From positions 806,001 to 870,000 of the forward strand of contig KV748205.1 in assembly GCA_001692895.1 (NCBI GenBank): a stretch of 64,000 bases of DNA, in the 5' to 3' direction. Numbering within the stretch: position 1 is the first letter of the stretch; every line of letters starts with the position of its first letter. Source of the DNA: Cenococcum geophilum 1.58 (Eukaryota; Ascomycota; Dothideomycetes; Gloniales; Gloniaceae). This document shows, one piece after another, positions 10,956-23,510 of this stretch. The notes beneath the pieces were generated by a model. The model saw only the letters and a list, made by a program, of their open reading frames with translations. It was not told where the DNA came from and ran no database searches. Made by a program: the position numbers and the translations under genes.

Positions 10956-11659
10956 CACAAGCCTAATTGAGAGTTATTCATGGAGGTGATATTAAAAGCT
11001 CGTCTGAAGAGGGCCTGGGGATGAATGGCTGGTAATGATGCGAAGCTCAAGGTCTCGACCCGCATTCGAAAGATGACGATGCTTGGCACATTTGTTCCGT
11101 TGGTTCTAAGGCTGTGATTCCTGAACCCTAAATAAATATCCATGCATTGAGGCTTCATTATGACTCATTGAATGATCATTGTCAATAGCGAGCCATCTAG
11201 ATAATTCTACAAGATCACTTTAGTCAAGCATAGCATTATATCTCATTGCGTATCAGATCCATCTCGAGTTCGCTCCGTCCATCCTTGGCTTAGTCGTCTA
11301 CCTGCGCTACTTTTATGGTCTCTGTTTCTTATACCCTATGATAGTTCTGAGGTTATTGGTTTCCCTGATTTAAGTCTTATCTATTATCGAGGGAAGATGT
11401 TGTTCGGCGAGACTTTTCCTGGGGAGCAATAGGTCACAAAATTGTCACCAACTTCAGTCCGAGTTAGGAATGACGGAGGCTTATTCATATCTCCTCATGC
11501 CCCTCACTGCCAGTGTATTAATACCTTTCTTCTTTATTCGAGAATGAAACAGGTTAAGCCACTTCTCCATTCTTCCTAAAGAATAACAAAGACGCTCTAT
11601 CCCCTTATCTTTGTACATTCTCCTAAAATTTAGCAAACCTCTCAAATAGCTTCTCTTGG
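10956..11659. promoter_or_regulatory. Upstream region of COQ6
   Basis: Ordinary-composition sequence upstream of COQ6 (-) and, if it exists, of the small gene after 11660 (+). Short open frames here have no family features. It should contain the COQ6 promoter; I see no recognisable element. Confidence 0.45.
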
Positions 11660-12257
11660 GTGAGTTCGTCGTTATCCTCCGGCTACAAATTTTTTCGTAG
11701 AAATCAACTCTATTCGACGAATGCGTCTGCCGCAGCTGTGGAATGTGACTCTCAGGAACTCGGCGTACTCGAACCTACATACACTGCAGTGTTGTGGAAT
11801 TCTTACAGGGAGTTGGTTGATGATACCGGAAGAGAGTCCGAAAGAGGGCGGCTAGAGAAGTGGCCAAAGTCGGTCTCAAAAGGCTCACAGACGAAGAGTT
11901 CACTCCCCAAGCCTCGAAGTTCAAAAAAACACGATCAAGTTCTCAAGACCCATCATTCCTTCATCGGCTCAGCACGCAAGCCAAAATTTTGCTTGGCATT
12001 AAGATGCAAAAGCTCAAGTACCAAATACACACGTGCCGAATTCCCCGGATATCAATACCGACTGCGTTATAGAGGATCTAAGGAGCCGTGAACCTCAACC
12101 ACCACTTTCTCCTCCACATCTAGCGTGTACTCAATCTCGTAGGCTCTTTTCATTCCCGGGTGCTATGAACGAAGGATCTGATCGTCGACGGCGATCTAAT
12201 TTGGCAATCGTCTTATCGACTGTAAAGAAGATGTTTGCTCGAAAGGACTCTGCTTAA
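11660..12257 (+). pseudogene. Possible small gene or remnant at the transposon boundary
   Basis: Three overlapping open stretches on the plus strand look moderately coding-like: 11660-12091, 11824-12072 (segment VAKVGLKRLTDEEFTPQAS) and 12033-12257 (ending in SNLAIVLSTVKKMFARKDSA). The first two lack an ATG at a convincing place; I could not find a set of splice sites that unites them; and I do not recognise a family. The last stop is at 12255-12257, about 20 bp before transposon-derived sequence starts. It could be a short intron-containing gene, the 3' part of a gene disrupted long ago, or chance. Codon use and CA/TG content resemble the genes to the left, not the RIP-mutated DNA to the right. 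Confidence 0.25.
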
Positions 12258-12275
12258 ACTAGCCAAACTGCTCTT

Positions 12276-12852
12276 TATGCCTACTTATTAAAGCTCCCTA
12301 ATACGGTTAAAATCCACTCTATATTCTATATGTTGGTCCTTTACCCTACCTAGATAAATATAGGACCCTCCCCTACCAGTTAAAGTAGATAGTAAGAACG
12401 AGCACTTTATTAAAAGAATTAATAATATTAAGTATAACAAACGGAAACGCTAATATATATACCTTATAAAATGGAGAGGCTTTATTAAGCCGTTATGGGA
12501 ACCCGTTAACTCTATAGGACTTATATAAGTTATAAAAGACTTTTATAAACTCTACTTAAAACTACTATAACCCTATTTTATAGAAGCTTAAGTTTAAGGG
12601 GGGGTACTATTATAGGATACTCCCGTAATAACTTATTGTGAGGGGACTTTATAAATAGGGGACTATAAGGCACAATTGTAGGAATAGGATAGATTGGTAA
12701 GAAAGACGAATCCTTAAGGAGGTAAGGCCTCTAGAATTGTGGAGACTATATACTGCGGGCACGTGCCTCTAGTACGTGACCGGTAACTATTTAAGGGGCG
12801 TTTAGGGGTTATCCTAAGGGCAATTTAAGGTGTCCGCAATAATATCCCTTAT
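12276..12852 (+). mobile_element. Ty3/gypsy 3'-end remnant plus LTR
   Basis: 12276-12607 matches, in opposite orientation, the 3' end of gypsy B (17922-about 18290): a chromodomain-like segment at about 12460-12520, then a G-run polypurine tract at about 12594-12607. An LTR-like block of about 240 bp follows (12608 to about 12852, right end uncertain) whose first 30 bases resemble the B LTR. The rest of the element is missing; it is heavily RIP-mutated and broken. Confidence 0.7.
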
Positions 12853-13402
12853 ATTACCCCCCCCCTTCTTATAGTTAGCCCCTAATTGCTATTACCTTAT
12901 AATAGGGAGATTATAAAGGCTTATCCTAAAAGGGGTTTAGAGAAATATTAGAGAGATATTAGTATACTACTATATATTATCTATCTATCTATCCCCTACT
13001 TTAAACTCCTAAAAAACCTTAATAAGAAAAATATATAACTAGAGAAAAGATATAAGGATTACTATAAGACCTATTAAAAGCCTATTAAAAGTGTAATAGT
13101 AACTGCCTAGGCTAATATAGGGATTTTTATATAATCTTACTTCTAAGCCTTTATGCTAGTCTATAATTAATTATAAGTATTATAAGTAATTTAGTAGTTT
13201 AGTATAATTCTATAGAACCTTTTAGTATAGGATTTAATATATAAAGCCTTAGCTTACTATTGTCTTTAACTGCTAAGATATAGTCTATAATCCTTTTTTA
13301 TAACCCTTTCTTTATAATCCCCTACGTTACTAATATATTACTTCTATATTTGCCCTTAGGCTATTAAATATAGTTAAGGTATTAATTAGTTAGTTAAAGA
13401 GA
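12853..13402. other. AT-rich RIP-mutated DNA, unassigned
   Basis: Starts with a C-run (12856-12867) resembling a minus-strand polypurine tract and contains a short ATCT microsatellite near 12976-12994. No gene or recognisable domain is seen. It lies on the other side of element C from the LINE at 25529, so it may be the continuing target of C, possibly LINE sequence; I could not confirm a reverse-transcriptase segment. Confidence 0.4.
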
Positions 13403-13407
13403 CTTAT

Positions 13408-13825
13408 TATTACGGTACTGGCAGAAAATGGCAGAACTTAGTTAGCAGAACTTGGCAGATCTTTTGTCACGGAACGAGGTCAGGAGGCTCTGTGAACGTC
13501 GTAGCATTGACTATGGTACACAACAGGATATTGCACGAAGGTGCAAAGAGGTGCGAAGGGACGAGCACTCTATATACTGTGGGGTGCCAAGGCTCGCTAA
13601 GGGCCGCCAGGCCGGAATCCGTGACATCTTTATACAGGCAAGTTGCCATAGATTACCGCATATTGCGGTCACGTGACGTAAAGATCTTATATAACATCGA
13701 GCGGCGCTGCTCTTCTTCACCTTTCCTTTCCCTAGCTTTAGATTCTCGTTTATAGATAATCCAATCGTATAGGCTTGCGCGTCCCTCTTACTATGCTTAT
13801 ACCTTAATTAACTAAGTCGCTAATA
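13408..13825 (+). repeat. 5' LTR of gypsy C (interrupted)
   Basis: 418 bp including a 162-bp solo LTR and its 5-bp target duplication; the remaining 251 bp align end to end with 25278-25528. Confidence 0.92.
13465..13626. mobile_element. Solo LTR (162 bp) inside the gypsy C 5' LTR
   Basis: Starts TGTCACGGA and ends TCCGTGACA (inverted ends, TG..CA), with a perfect 5-bp duplication TCTTT at 13460-13464 and 13627-13631. Removing it and one duplication restores the sequence seen in the 3' LTR of C. Unlike its surroundings it keeps normal CA/TG content. No internal region remains, so it is a recombined LTR of an unidentified element. Confidence 0.9.
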
Positions 13826-16800
13826 TTATCTAAAGCTTATTCTACTCTCTCTTCCTAAAAAGGAACTTAAATATATTTATAAGACTATAAATAGGACAAG
13901 AATATAAAATAAGACCCTAAGGATATTACTAGAACTATAAGGATAGGACCTAAAAGGAAAAGAATAAAACCCTAAGGAAAGGACCTATAAGATATATATA
14001 GACCAGAACCCCCTAAAGAAATTACCCAGAATTACTTAATACCCCTACTACTATGCTATAAAATATAGTAGTAGGTAAAGCAGCTATAAGACTCTTAAAT
14101 ACCTTAGATAAAGAAAGAATTAATATTTTAACCCCCTAGGCGGAGCTTACAGCAGCTAATACTAAAATTAAACAACTATAAGAGCTACTTAAAGCTAGAG
14201 ATACCCCTATATCTAATAATAAGTTATTATTAGATAACTAAAGACTTACTATAGTCTTTTAGGCCCTATTTTAGCGCCTTAGTAGATCTATTAAGGCCTA
14301 TATAATACTAAAGCGGTTAGTAAAGGTTAGGGATCCCTTACTATTTACGGATAAAATAGACCTAATATTTAATAATTAGAAGCTTTAATTATGGGATAAG
14401 CTTAAAGTTAATACTAACTACTTTCCTACCCCCTAAGTTAAAATGGCCTATATTTTTAGCTGTACTAGCGGAGATACCTAGATGTATTTACGCCTGTAAT
14501 ATACTAAAGACTTAATAAACCCCTTTATCTTTAAAGAAGAAATAATTAAATACTTATTTTTTATTTATAAAGACCCTTTTAAAGTATAGAACGCTCGCCT
14601 TAGCTATAAAAGCCTAAATATAAAAACAACGGAGACCTTTTTAGCCTTCTAGACCCGCTTTTTATACTTAGCCAAATAGGCCTAGATCTCCTAAGAAGAT
14701 TTACTACTAAACCTCTTTAATAAGCTTACCCTAAACCTATAGCGGGCCGTATTACTAGCTTATACTACGGTATAGATATTAAAGGAACTTATGGACTATT
14801 ATCTAGCTATTAACTAAGGCCTCTATTAAATTAAGGCATGCGCTAATTAGCTAAAAACTAAAAACCTTATAAACTAAGCTATAAGTACTATAAGAGCGGC
14901 CTATAGTACCCTAGCACAATTAGCAACCCCTATAGTACTAGCCGCTTAGCCTATAGTTAACCTAGCAGCTAGCCGCGCAGCTACCCCTACTATAGGTTTA
15001 GTGTACACCCGGCCTATATATAGCGACCCCTATATATAGGCCCTTAGCGATTAAGGAGCTTATTTCTTATACAGTTAACCTAGTTACCCTATAAGAAACT
15101 ACCTAATAAAAGCAAAGATAAATAAGGTCCTATTAATTTAGGAGGATAGTATAGAGTTAAAAAAAGAGGAACCTTAGGGGAAAACTCCTCCCTAGGGTTA
15201 AAAGGAATTAATATATTATATATTAATCTAGGTTAGCTAGTTAATAGAAAAAGCTGCACTATCCCTTATACTTTATTTCGTAATAGATAATAAGTTTTAA
15301 CCTCTACTTTAGCTAACTTAGAAGTAAATATCTTTACTCTAATTAATATAAAGTAAGCTATAAAACTGGCTAACTTTTTAAATACGCCTCTAGAAGAACT
15401 GCCTAAGATAATTCCTATTTATAGGTATAACGGATAGGTAAGACTACCTATTATAACTATATTACGGATTTATCTTTATATTAATAAACAAAGGTAGTAT
15501 AATATCCCCTTCCTTATTACAGACCTAGAAAGCTATAATATAATCTTAAGGAGAAAATAGCTAGCCTATTTAGGCTTATAGCTAAATATACGGAGTAGAC
15601 GGCTTATATAGCCTAAAACCCTACCCCTAACTCTTTCCTTTATAAAAGAAATTAGTATTATAATAGAAAATCTTATACAGCCCTAGATTAATACTATTTA
15701 CTAGGCCAATACTATACGTAGGGACTAGGCCTTTAAGAAAGATATATAGCTTAATCCGTAACAGATCTGTATACTACGCCGCCCCTAGACTACCTATATT
15801 ACGCTACCCACATTAAAGACCTAGGAAGTTAGTAATAACCTAAAAAAAGCCCCCTATAGAGAGCTTAGGCCCTATATAGCTATAAAAATAGTAAAAAATA
15901 TTAGATATTATACTAAACTAATAAACTAGAGGGATAACTTACGGAAGATAGAATAGGAGCTAAGAAAGATTATAAACCCTAGACTATAAAATACGGTCCA
16001 GTAAACGGCTATAAGGAAACCTATGGACCTCCCACTAGTTAATATCTACTATATTAGCGCTATAGGATTCTACCGGAACTTAGTTTAGCCTAATACTATT
16101 ACTTTTATAACTAGCTAATACAAAATTAACTAAATATTTAAGGAAAAGGAAAGTAAGCTTAGTAGATAGGAAAGCGAGCTTATAGATAAGGAGCTAGTAG
16201 AATAGAAACTACCCTATTAATACTAAAAGTTTAAGGATATATTCTCTAAGGCAGCATCTAATATACTTCTACTATACTAACTATACAACTATAAAATCGA
16301 GATTAAGTCAGATAAGGAAAACGCCCTTAGCTATACCCCCCTTTATAAACAATCTATTGCTAAATTATAGGCTACTAAGTAGTACCTTATTAATAACCTA
16401 GTAAAGGGGTTTATTAAGCCTAGATAGGCCCCTTTTACCTCCTCTATTTTCTTTATAAAAAAGCTAAATAGAGGACTTTGTTTCTATATTAACTACTATA
16501 AACTTAATAATATAACCCGCAAAGACTGTTATCCGCTGCCCCTACTTAATAAGACACTAGCCTAAGTAAATAGAGCTAAGGTATTTATAAAGCTTAATAT
16601 CTATTAGGCTTTCTACTAAATTAGAATAAACCCTAGATTTATATATTTTATTATATTTTAGACTTAATATAAATTGTATAAGTTTAAAGTACTTCCTTTT
16701 AGACTAACTAGCGGACTGGCTACGCATTAACAATATATAAACGATGTACTTTTTAACTACTTTAATAACTTCTATATGGCCTACCTAAATAATATTATAA

Positions 16801-17561
16801 TTTACTTTAAGAACGAGTTAGAATACAAGGAGCACGTTTATAAGGTCCTATAATAACTCTATAAGGCTAGCCTTTAGGCTAATATTAAGAAGTTAAAATT
16901 TAGTATAAAGCGTATAAAGTACTTAGGGTTTATTATTAGTATAGATGGAATTAAGGCTAACCTAGAAAGGATAACCGTAATTAATTAGTGGGAACTACTA
17001 TAGACCGTAAAAGGGATATAGTTATTCTTAGGCTTCTATAACTTCTACTAACGCTTTATTAAGAACTATAGTAGAATTACTTAGCCCCTTAGCCGCCTTA
17101 CTATAAAGGACTAACCCTTTCACTTTAACACTATATATAAGTAGGCTTTTAATAAGCTTAAGAAACGACTGGTCTCCGCTCCCTTACTCGCCTACTTTAA
17201 CCTAGAATAGCCCTTAATACTAGAAACAAATGCCTTAAATAGTATTATTACTGGCGTTTATTCCTAGAAGCAGACGGACGGAAAATAGCACCCTATTATT
17301 TACTACTTAAAGACTATAATAGATACTAAGCTAAACTACCTAATCCATAATAAAGAAATGTTAGCTATTATCTCTAGCTTTTAGCACTAGCGAGTATAGC
17401 TAAAAGTGACCCCTAAGCCTATTTAGGTAGTTTTAGATTATAAGGCCCTAGAATACTTTATAATAACTAAGGCCCTTACGGCCTAGTAAGCGCGCTAAGT
17501 AAACGTTTTATCCTAGTTTAACTTCCTAATTATATATAGACTAGGCGCTACTAATTGTATA

Positions 17562-17921
17562 TATTACGGAGTAAGTATAAGTGGTGATAATATATAACGA
17601 AGTAGATATTATTAAGCTATATATATAAACTGTGTAATAAGGTCAAGACGTTACGTAAGGAGAGAAGGTAGGAGATTGGGAAGAAAGGGCATATATTGTT
17701 GACTTGGTTGCTTGGTTAATATATATATAAAGCAGAATAGGGTTTAGGTCGTGGTCCTAGCAGAACTTGGTAAAATTTAGTGGAACTTAGCAGAATATAG
17801 CAGAATGCCGTAGATTGCTGCTAGATTGCCGTTAGATTACCATTTTGCAGTTAGTCTCTAATTGCTAAGTTAGTAAAAATAGGTGGATGTGTATAAGGTG
17901 TTACGGGGGTGTCCCATAACA
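17562..17921 (-). repeat. 3' LTR of gypsy B
   Basis: 360 bp, aligned end to end with 23151-23510; most differences are transitions. Contains repeated GCAGAA-type heptad motifs about 17760-17810. Confidence 0.93.
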
Positions 17922-20900
17922 GTACCCCCCCTTTAAACTCGAGCTTCTGTGAGGTAGGGCTATGGTAGTTCTAGGTGGAGTTTGTAAAAGTCTTCTGCGG
18001 CTTATATAAGTCCTATAGAGTTAACGGGTTCCTATAAGGACTTAGTAAAGCCTCTCCATTTTATAAGATATATATATTAGCGTTTCCGTTTATCATACTT
18101 AATATTATTAATTCTTTTAATAAAGTACTCGTTCTTACTATTTACTTTAACTGGTAGGGGAGGGTCCTATATTTATCTAGGCAGGGCGTCTAATATAGGG
18201 GTAGTATAATGGAGGACTAACGTGTGAAATACGGGGTAGATTTTAACTATATTAGGGAGCTTTAATTAGTAGGAGTAAGAGGAGACGACCTTCTTAACCT
18301 TATAAGGGCCAGCGTTCTTCTAATTAAGTTTCTTAGCAGGTTGTTTTGTATTTAGATTTCTTATATCTAGCTAGACGAAGTTACTAACTTAATAGGCCGG
18401 TGCTGGGGTTTATTTCTTATTCGCTGCGGCTTTATAGACGGATTAAGCCTATATTATTTTATTAGTAAGGAACTATTATAGTTCCTCTATCTTTTTTACG
18501 AATTTATTTACTTCTATAACTTATAAGGCTTAATAAGCGGGGTAAGGAACGTTGCTAAAGGGTTTAAAGCCTATTTATGGATGCTAGCCGTAGTTAGCTA
18601 GGAATGGGGAGACCTTTATAGTTTCTAAGATGGAATTATTTGCCGTAAACTTGGCGAATGTAAGCTAGTTAATTTAGTTATCTTATAAGTATAATGTGTA
18701 TATCTAAATATACTATTCCATTATAGCATTTACACGTTCTATTTAACCATCCGTTTCTAGGTAGTATGCTATAAATAACAGTGCTTTAATATAGAGTTGG
18801 GTAGTTAGTTTTCTCTAGAATGTAAAGATAAACTGGCTACCTCTATTAAAGATAATTATTTCGGGGAGTCTGTAGAGTTTCTATACGTAATCTAGGAATA
18901 GTTAAGCGACGGCAGGTGTTAATATATTAGGGTAGGCGATTAAGTGTCTTATTTTAGACAGTTGGTCTATAACTACTATAATATTTATACAGCCTTTACT
19001 TACGGGGAGATTAACAATAAAGTTAATTAAGATATCCTTTTATCTTCGGTCCAGAACAGGCAGTGGCTTTAGAAGGCCGTTATACGTCTCATGCGAAGCT
19101 TTAGCTCGTTAATAGATATAGTAGCTAGAGATATACCTTTATATTATATTATACATATTTAGCTAATAGTATTCTTATTAGAGCAGTTCTAGGGTTTTTC
19201 CTCAGCCTAGGTGGCTAGCTACTAGTAGATTATATACATGTTTAAGGAGCTTAAGCTTAAGTTTATCGTAATTAGGGATAACTAGACGGTTCTGGTAATA
19301 TAAGCGGTTTCCGTAAGCTTTATATTTACTTAGAGAGATCTTCTTAGAGCGTCTAACGCCGTTGTGGATTAGCTTAAGCGTCTCTTAGATAAACTCGTTA
19401 TTTGGGTATTTATTAATTATAATCTATTTAATTAATTAATTAGTTATTTTAAGGATATATACTATAAGATCTTTAGTAGGAGGGTTAAATAGTTTAGGGC
19501 GAAGCAGGGTTTAATTTTGGTAAGAGCGCGCTTCTTTTAGGGCTAGCGCGTCTTGTAAGCGTTAGGTTAGGGCATTAGGCTTCTAACTTTAGACGCCTAG
19601 GTAGTACGTAATTAAGAATTGGAAGTGTAATAGATATTCTGACCAGCGGGCCTAGCGATAACTTAGCTGTTTTGTAGTTATAAAGTACTATAGGTTCTTA
19701 TAGTCGCTAAGGACCTTAATTAGAAATCCGGCGCCTTCTAGTTTAGGTCGCTATTGCTTAAAGTATTTAATAATAGCTAATAATTCCTTATCGTAGATCT
19801 CGTAGTTGTATTCGGCTAGGCTTAGTCGTTTTAAGAAGTATGCTATAGGGTGTAGTACTCTATCCTTGTTATATTGAGACAGGATGCCTCTAGTGACGTA
19901 GTTAGATGAGTTGGCTTCTATAATACTTATTTGGTTTAAGTCGAAGTATTAGAGTATAGGCGTAGTAGTAAATATAACCTTTAGATAGGCAAAGGCCTTC
20001 TTACATTCCTTATTAAAGGTAAAGACTTTATCCTTTTGGGTTAGAGCTATAAGGGGTAAAACTAGGGCGGAGAAGTTATTAATAAACTGTTAGTAAAAAT
20101 TAGCGAATCCTATAAAGGCTCTTATGTCCTTAACATTCTCAGGTTTTTACTAGTTTATAATTGCTTTAACTTTTTTTAGGTCTATTTGTATACTATTTAT
20201 AGAAATGAGGAGTCTAAGGTATAGGACTTCCGTTTTATAAAATCCGCATTTATCTATATCTAATTGTAGACTAGCTCCATGTAGGGCTTATAGGATAAAG
20301 TTAACGTATTTCCGATATTTGGTTAGGTTATTACTATATATTAGGATGTCGTTAATATAAGCAGTACAGAAGATATCCAGGTAGGGGCGTAGGGTATTAT
20401 TTATATAATGTTAAAACGAGCTTAGAGCGTTTGTAAGGCTAAAGGGTGTTACTAAGTATTTAAATAGTCCATATTGGGTACGAAATGCAGTAAGCCATTT
20501 ATCCCCTTTTATAATACAGAGATAGTTAAATATAGAGATAATATTAAGCTTTGTGTAGTAATAAGCCTTACTTAGTTAGTTTAGCGTCTCTTATATTAAT
20601 GGGATCGGATATTAGTTTTTAATGGTAACGGCGTTAAGAGCTTAGTAGTCTATATAGAAGCGCAGACCGCCGCTAGGTTTCTTAACGAAGATTACTAGTA
20701 CGGCTATAGGCGACGAACTTGCTCTAATAAATCCTTTACTTAGGTTCTTATCTAAATACTTTTATAATACTTAGAGTTTATTTTAGGACATCCTATATAA
20801 GGGTCTAAATCTGGGCTGCTTCCTTTTTTCGAGTATAATCTTATAGTTGTATAGTTGGTATTCTGGTAGCTTATTGGCTTCCTTTTATAAAAACGCATCT

Positions 20901-23150
20901 AGGTAATAATAATACTCTATTAGTACCTTCGTGGTAGGGTTAGTGTGCTTCCTTAGTACTAAGGCCTTCTTAATATCAGCTATTGTAATAGTAAAGATTG
21001 TATACTCGGGTTTCTTAGTAAGTTGCGCTAACGGGGTAGCTCCAATTATGCGGATATCTAGGGTACTAAGCTCGCTCGGATTGCTTATAGTTTCTTACTT
21101 AGGTTTAGGTTTAGTATTAGGTATAGAGTTAGTGTTAGATTTAGGTTTAGGTTCTTTAAAAATCCTTTTTATAGTAGAATACTAGTCCTTCTAGTATTTT
21201 TGTGTATTAAGCTTAAGCTTCTACTTAGCTTGGGGCGGTGTAGTACTTAGGGTCTATTTATAGAGTTTAGTGGAATTTTTAGATCCTTAATGGATATTGG
21301 TGGAAATCTTACGTCGGTAGAATTTAGTAGAATTCCTAGGTTAGTGGAATCTGGTAGATTTTTTAGGCGTAGGGTAGACAGTTGTGGAAATTTTAGACTG
21401 GTGGATCCTAGTGGATTTTTTAGATTTTAGTTCTAAGTCTAAGCAGCGAGTTATAAGGCACTTCTGCTTATAACAGGAGGCGGTAAATAGAAGCTTAAGG
21501 TTGTCCTAATTAATAGTTACCTTATATAGCTTTATCTAGGGTTATTTAAGGATTACTAAGTGACCTAGGGTAGTAATAAAAAGTTTGATTAATTCTTTGT
21601 GGTTTAGGTATTAGAGTCTTAGGAATACTACGTAGGTAATACAGCCTAAGATAGTGCGTTTACTATTAAATCTAAATACGTTAATGTGCCGGTTAAGGGG
21701 GGTTAGGGTAAAACTATTATCTTACGCAAAGATCTTATTAATAAATCCTATGCCGCTAGCTCCTATGTTAATTAGGATTTAAGCGTTAGCCTATTAACTA
21801 TTCTACTAAAGACGGCAGTTAATGGTTATGCTACGGTCCTAAGAGTTGGAGTTTGTAACGTTAAATACGTTTAATAAAATCCTATAGTAGAGCTGTTCTA
21901 GAGAGCGACTTAGCTCTAAGACCTTCCTTTTAAAGGCGATCGGGGTAGGGTTCTTATAGGACGTCGGCTATAGCTTTATCTTTATAAATGGTGCTTATTA
22001 GACGCAGGGCTGGAACTAGGTAGAGATTGGGGACGGTAACTAGAAGATTGATGCGGTGAACGGCTGCTAGTATTGGCCGTTCATAAATTGTTTTGGGGCG
22101 TAGGTAAGGGGACAAGATAATATTTTAAGATATAGTCCTTACTTCCGTATTTAAAGTAGAGGCCTAGCTTAATACGTCTTTCTCGTTTAGAGGACCCTAG
22201 TAGGGCATACTCTAGGGTTTTAGTGTTAATATCCATGGCGTTAGGGTGCTTAGGCTAAGACGACTTAGTAGATATTCGCGGGGCTGTCGTATTATATTAA
22301 GGAGCGTGTTTTAGTGTTAGGCGTAGTATATTATTATACCGTTTGTTAATAACGTTTACGTAGGCGTTAAGGGCTCCTAGTAGGTCTACGCCTATTAGGG
22401 AGGTTTTTAGTTTAGGGCTTAAAGATTTAACGAGGCTGTTAATTAGTGCGGAGTTGTTCTAGCCTATTTCCCTTACGTAATGGTTAAATTCAGAGAAGTA
22501 TACTAGGAAACTTTTTGTTTCTTAAGCTATGTAGTTTATCTTTCTTTAGGCAGTAGCTTAGCAGTTTAGGTTACCGTATAAGGCTTTAAGAAGTACAACT
22601 AGGCTTTATACTAAGGTTGGCTAAAGAGGTTTAATAAGGTCAGCTACCTCTCCTCCTAGTCAACTTAGGGCGTAATAGAGTTGGTTAGCTTCGGTTAGGT
22701 AACGGTTGGCGTTACCAGTTAACTTATTTTTTAGCTAGCTTAGAAATAATTAGAGCTCTTATTATTTACTAGTAAATACCAGGGGGTCGGGTAACCGCTT
22801 AGATTATTATAGTGTGGTAGTTAGTTTAGGGTAAATAGCTACTATAGGTTTGGGACTTACGTTTCGCGTATTTATCTCCGGAGATAGTATTTAGTTTTAG
22901 GGTTCTGGCGTAGGCATCTTAAGGGTATAGACTTCTTTTTAGAGGGCTTCCATTGTTTTCTAATGCCGTGCTTCTTATTTAGCTTATTATTAAGTTAGGG
23001 TAACTTGTTATTATTTAAGGGCCTCTATAAAGGACTTCTATATGCTTACTATTTGTTCTTAAAGGATAGATATAATATTGGTGGCCGTTACGGGGGCTTT
23101 AGGTGCGTTTTCCATTTCGGGTAGTAGTGTAAGTAGTTAACGCAACGTAG

Positions 23151-23510
23151 TGTTACGGAGTAAGTATAAGTAGTAATAATATATAACAAAGTAGATATTA
23201 TTAAGCTATATATATAAACTATGTAATAAGGTTAAGACGTTGCGTAAGAAGAGAAGGTAATAGATTGGGAAGAAAGGGCATATATTGTTAACTTGGTTGC
23301 TTAGTCGACATATATATAGGGTAGAATAGGGTTTAGGTCATGGTCCTAGTAGAACTTAGCAGAATTTGGTAGAACTTGGCAGAATATAGCAGAATGCCGT
23401 AGATTGCCGCTAGATTGCCGTTAGATTGCCATTTTACGGTTGGTCTTTAATTGCTAAGTTAGTAGAAATAGGTAGACGTGTATAAGGTGTTATGGGGGTG
23501 TCCTATAACA
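23151..23510 (-). repeat. 5' LTR of gypsy B
   Basis: 360 bp; the pair of 17562-17921. Internal gag sequence lies directly to its left, as expected for a minus-strand element. Confidence 0.93.

Larger units (their letters stand above)
17562..23510 (-). mobile_element. Ty3/gypsy LTR retrotransposon B, complete ends, nested in C
   Basis: Minus-strand element of 5,949 bp with two 360-bp LTRs. It sits at the RNase H-integrase junction of C. Flanks are gtata (17557-17561) and gtacg (23511-23515), the same pentamer apart from two transitions. Reading leftward on the minus strand: gag about 23120-22000, reverse transcriptase about 20900-20150 (YxDD-type segment near 20350), RNase H about 20050-19550, integrase about 19400-18450, chromodomain about 18180-17990, polypurine tract next to 17922. 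Heavily broken; structurally whole. Confidence 0.92.

Noticed and set aside
1-12257. Secondary-metabolite or other functional gene cluster
   Set aside because: No synthase, oxidoreductase set or transporter grouping; the genes are unrelated housekeeping functions on alternating strands.
12975-12995. ATCT microsatellite as part of a LINE tail
   Set aside because: Too short, and the adjoining sequence cannot be assigned to a LINE with confidence.
13452-13755. Cluster of four open frames of 60-87 codons on both strands
   Set aside because: They fall in and around the solo LTR at 13465-13626, which is open only because it was not RIPed.
20931-21185. 84-codon plus-strand frame, very hydrophobic
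   Set aside because: Antisense to gypsy B; the Leu/Val/Ile richness is a by-product of TA-rich RIPed sequence.
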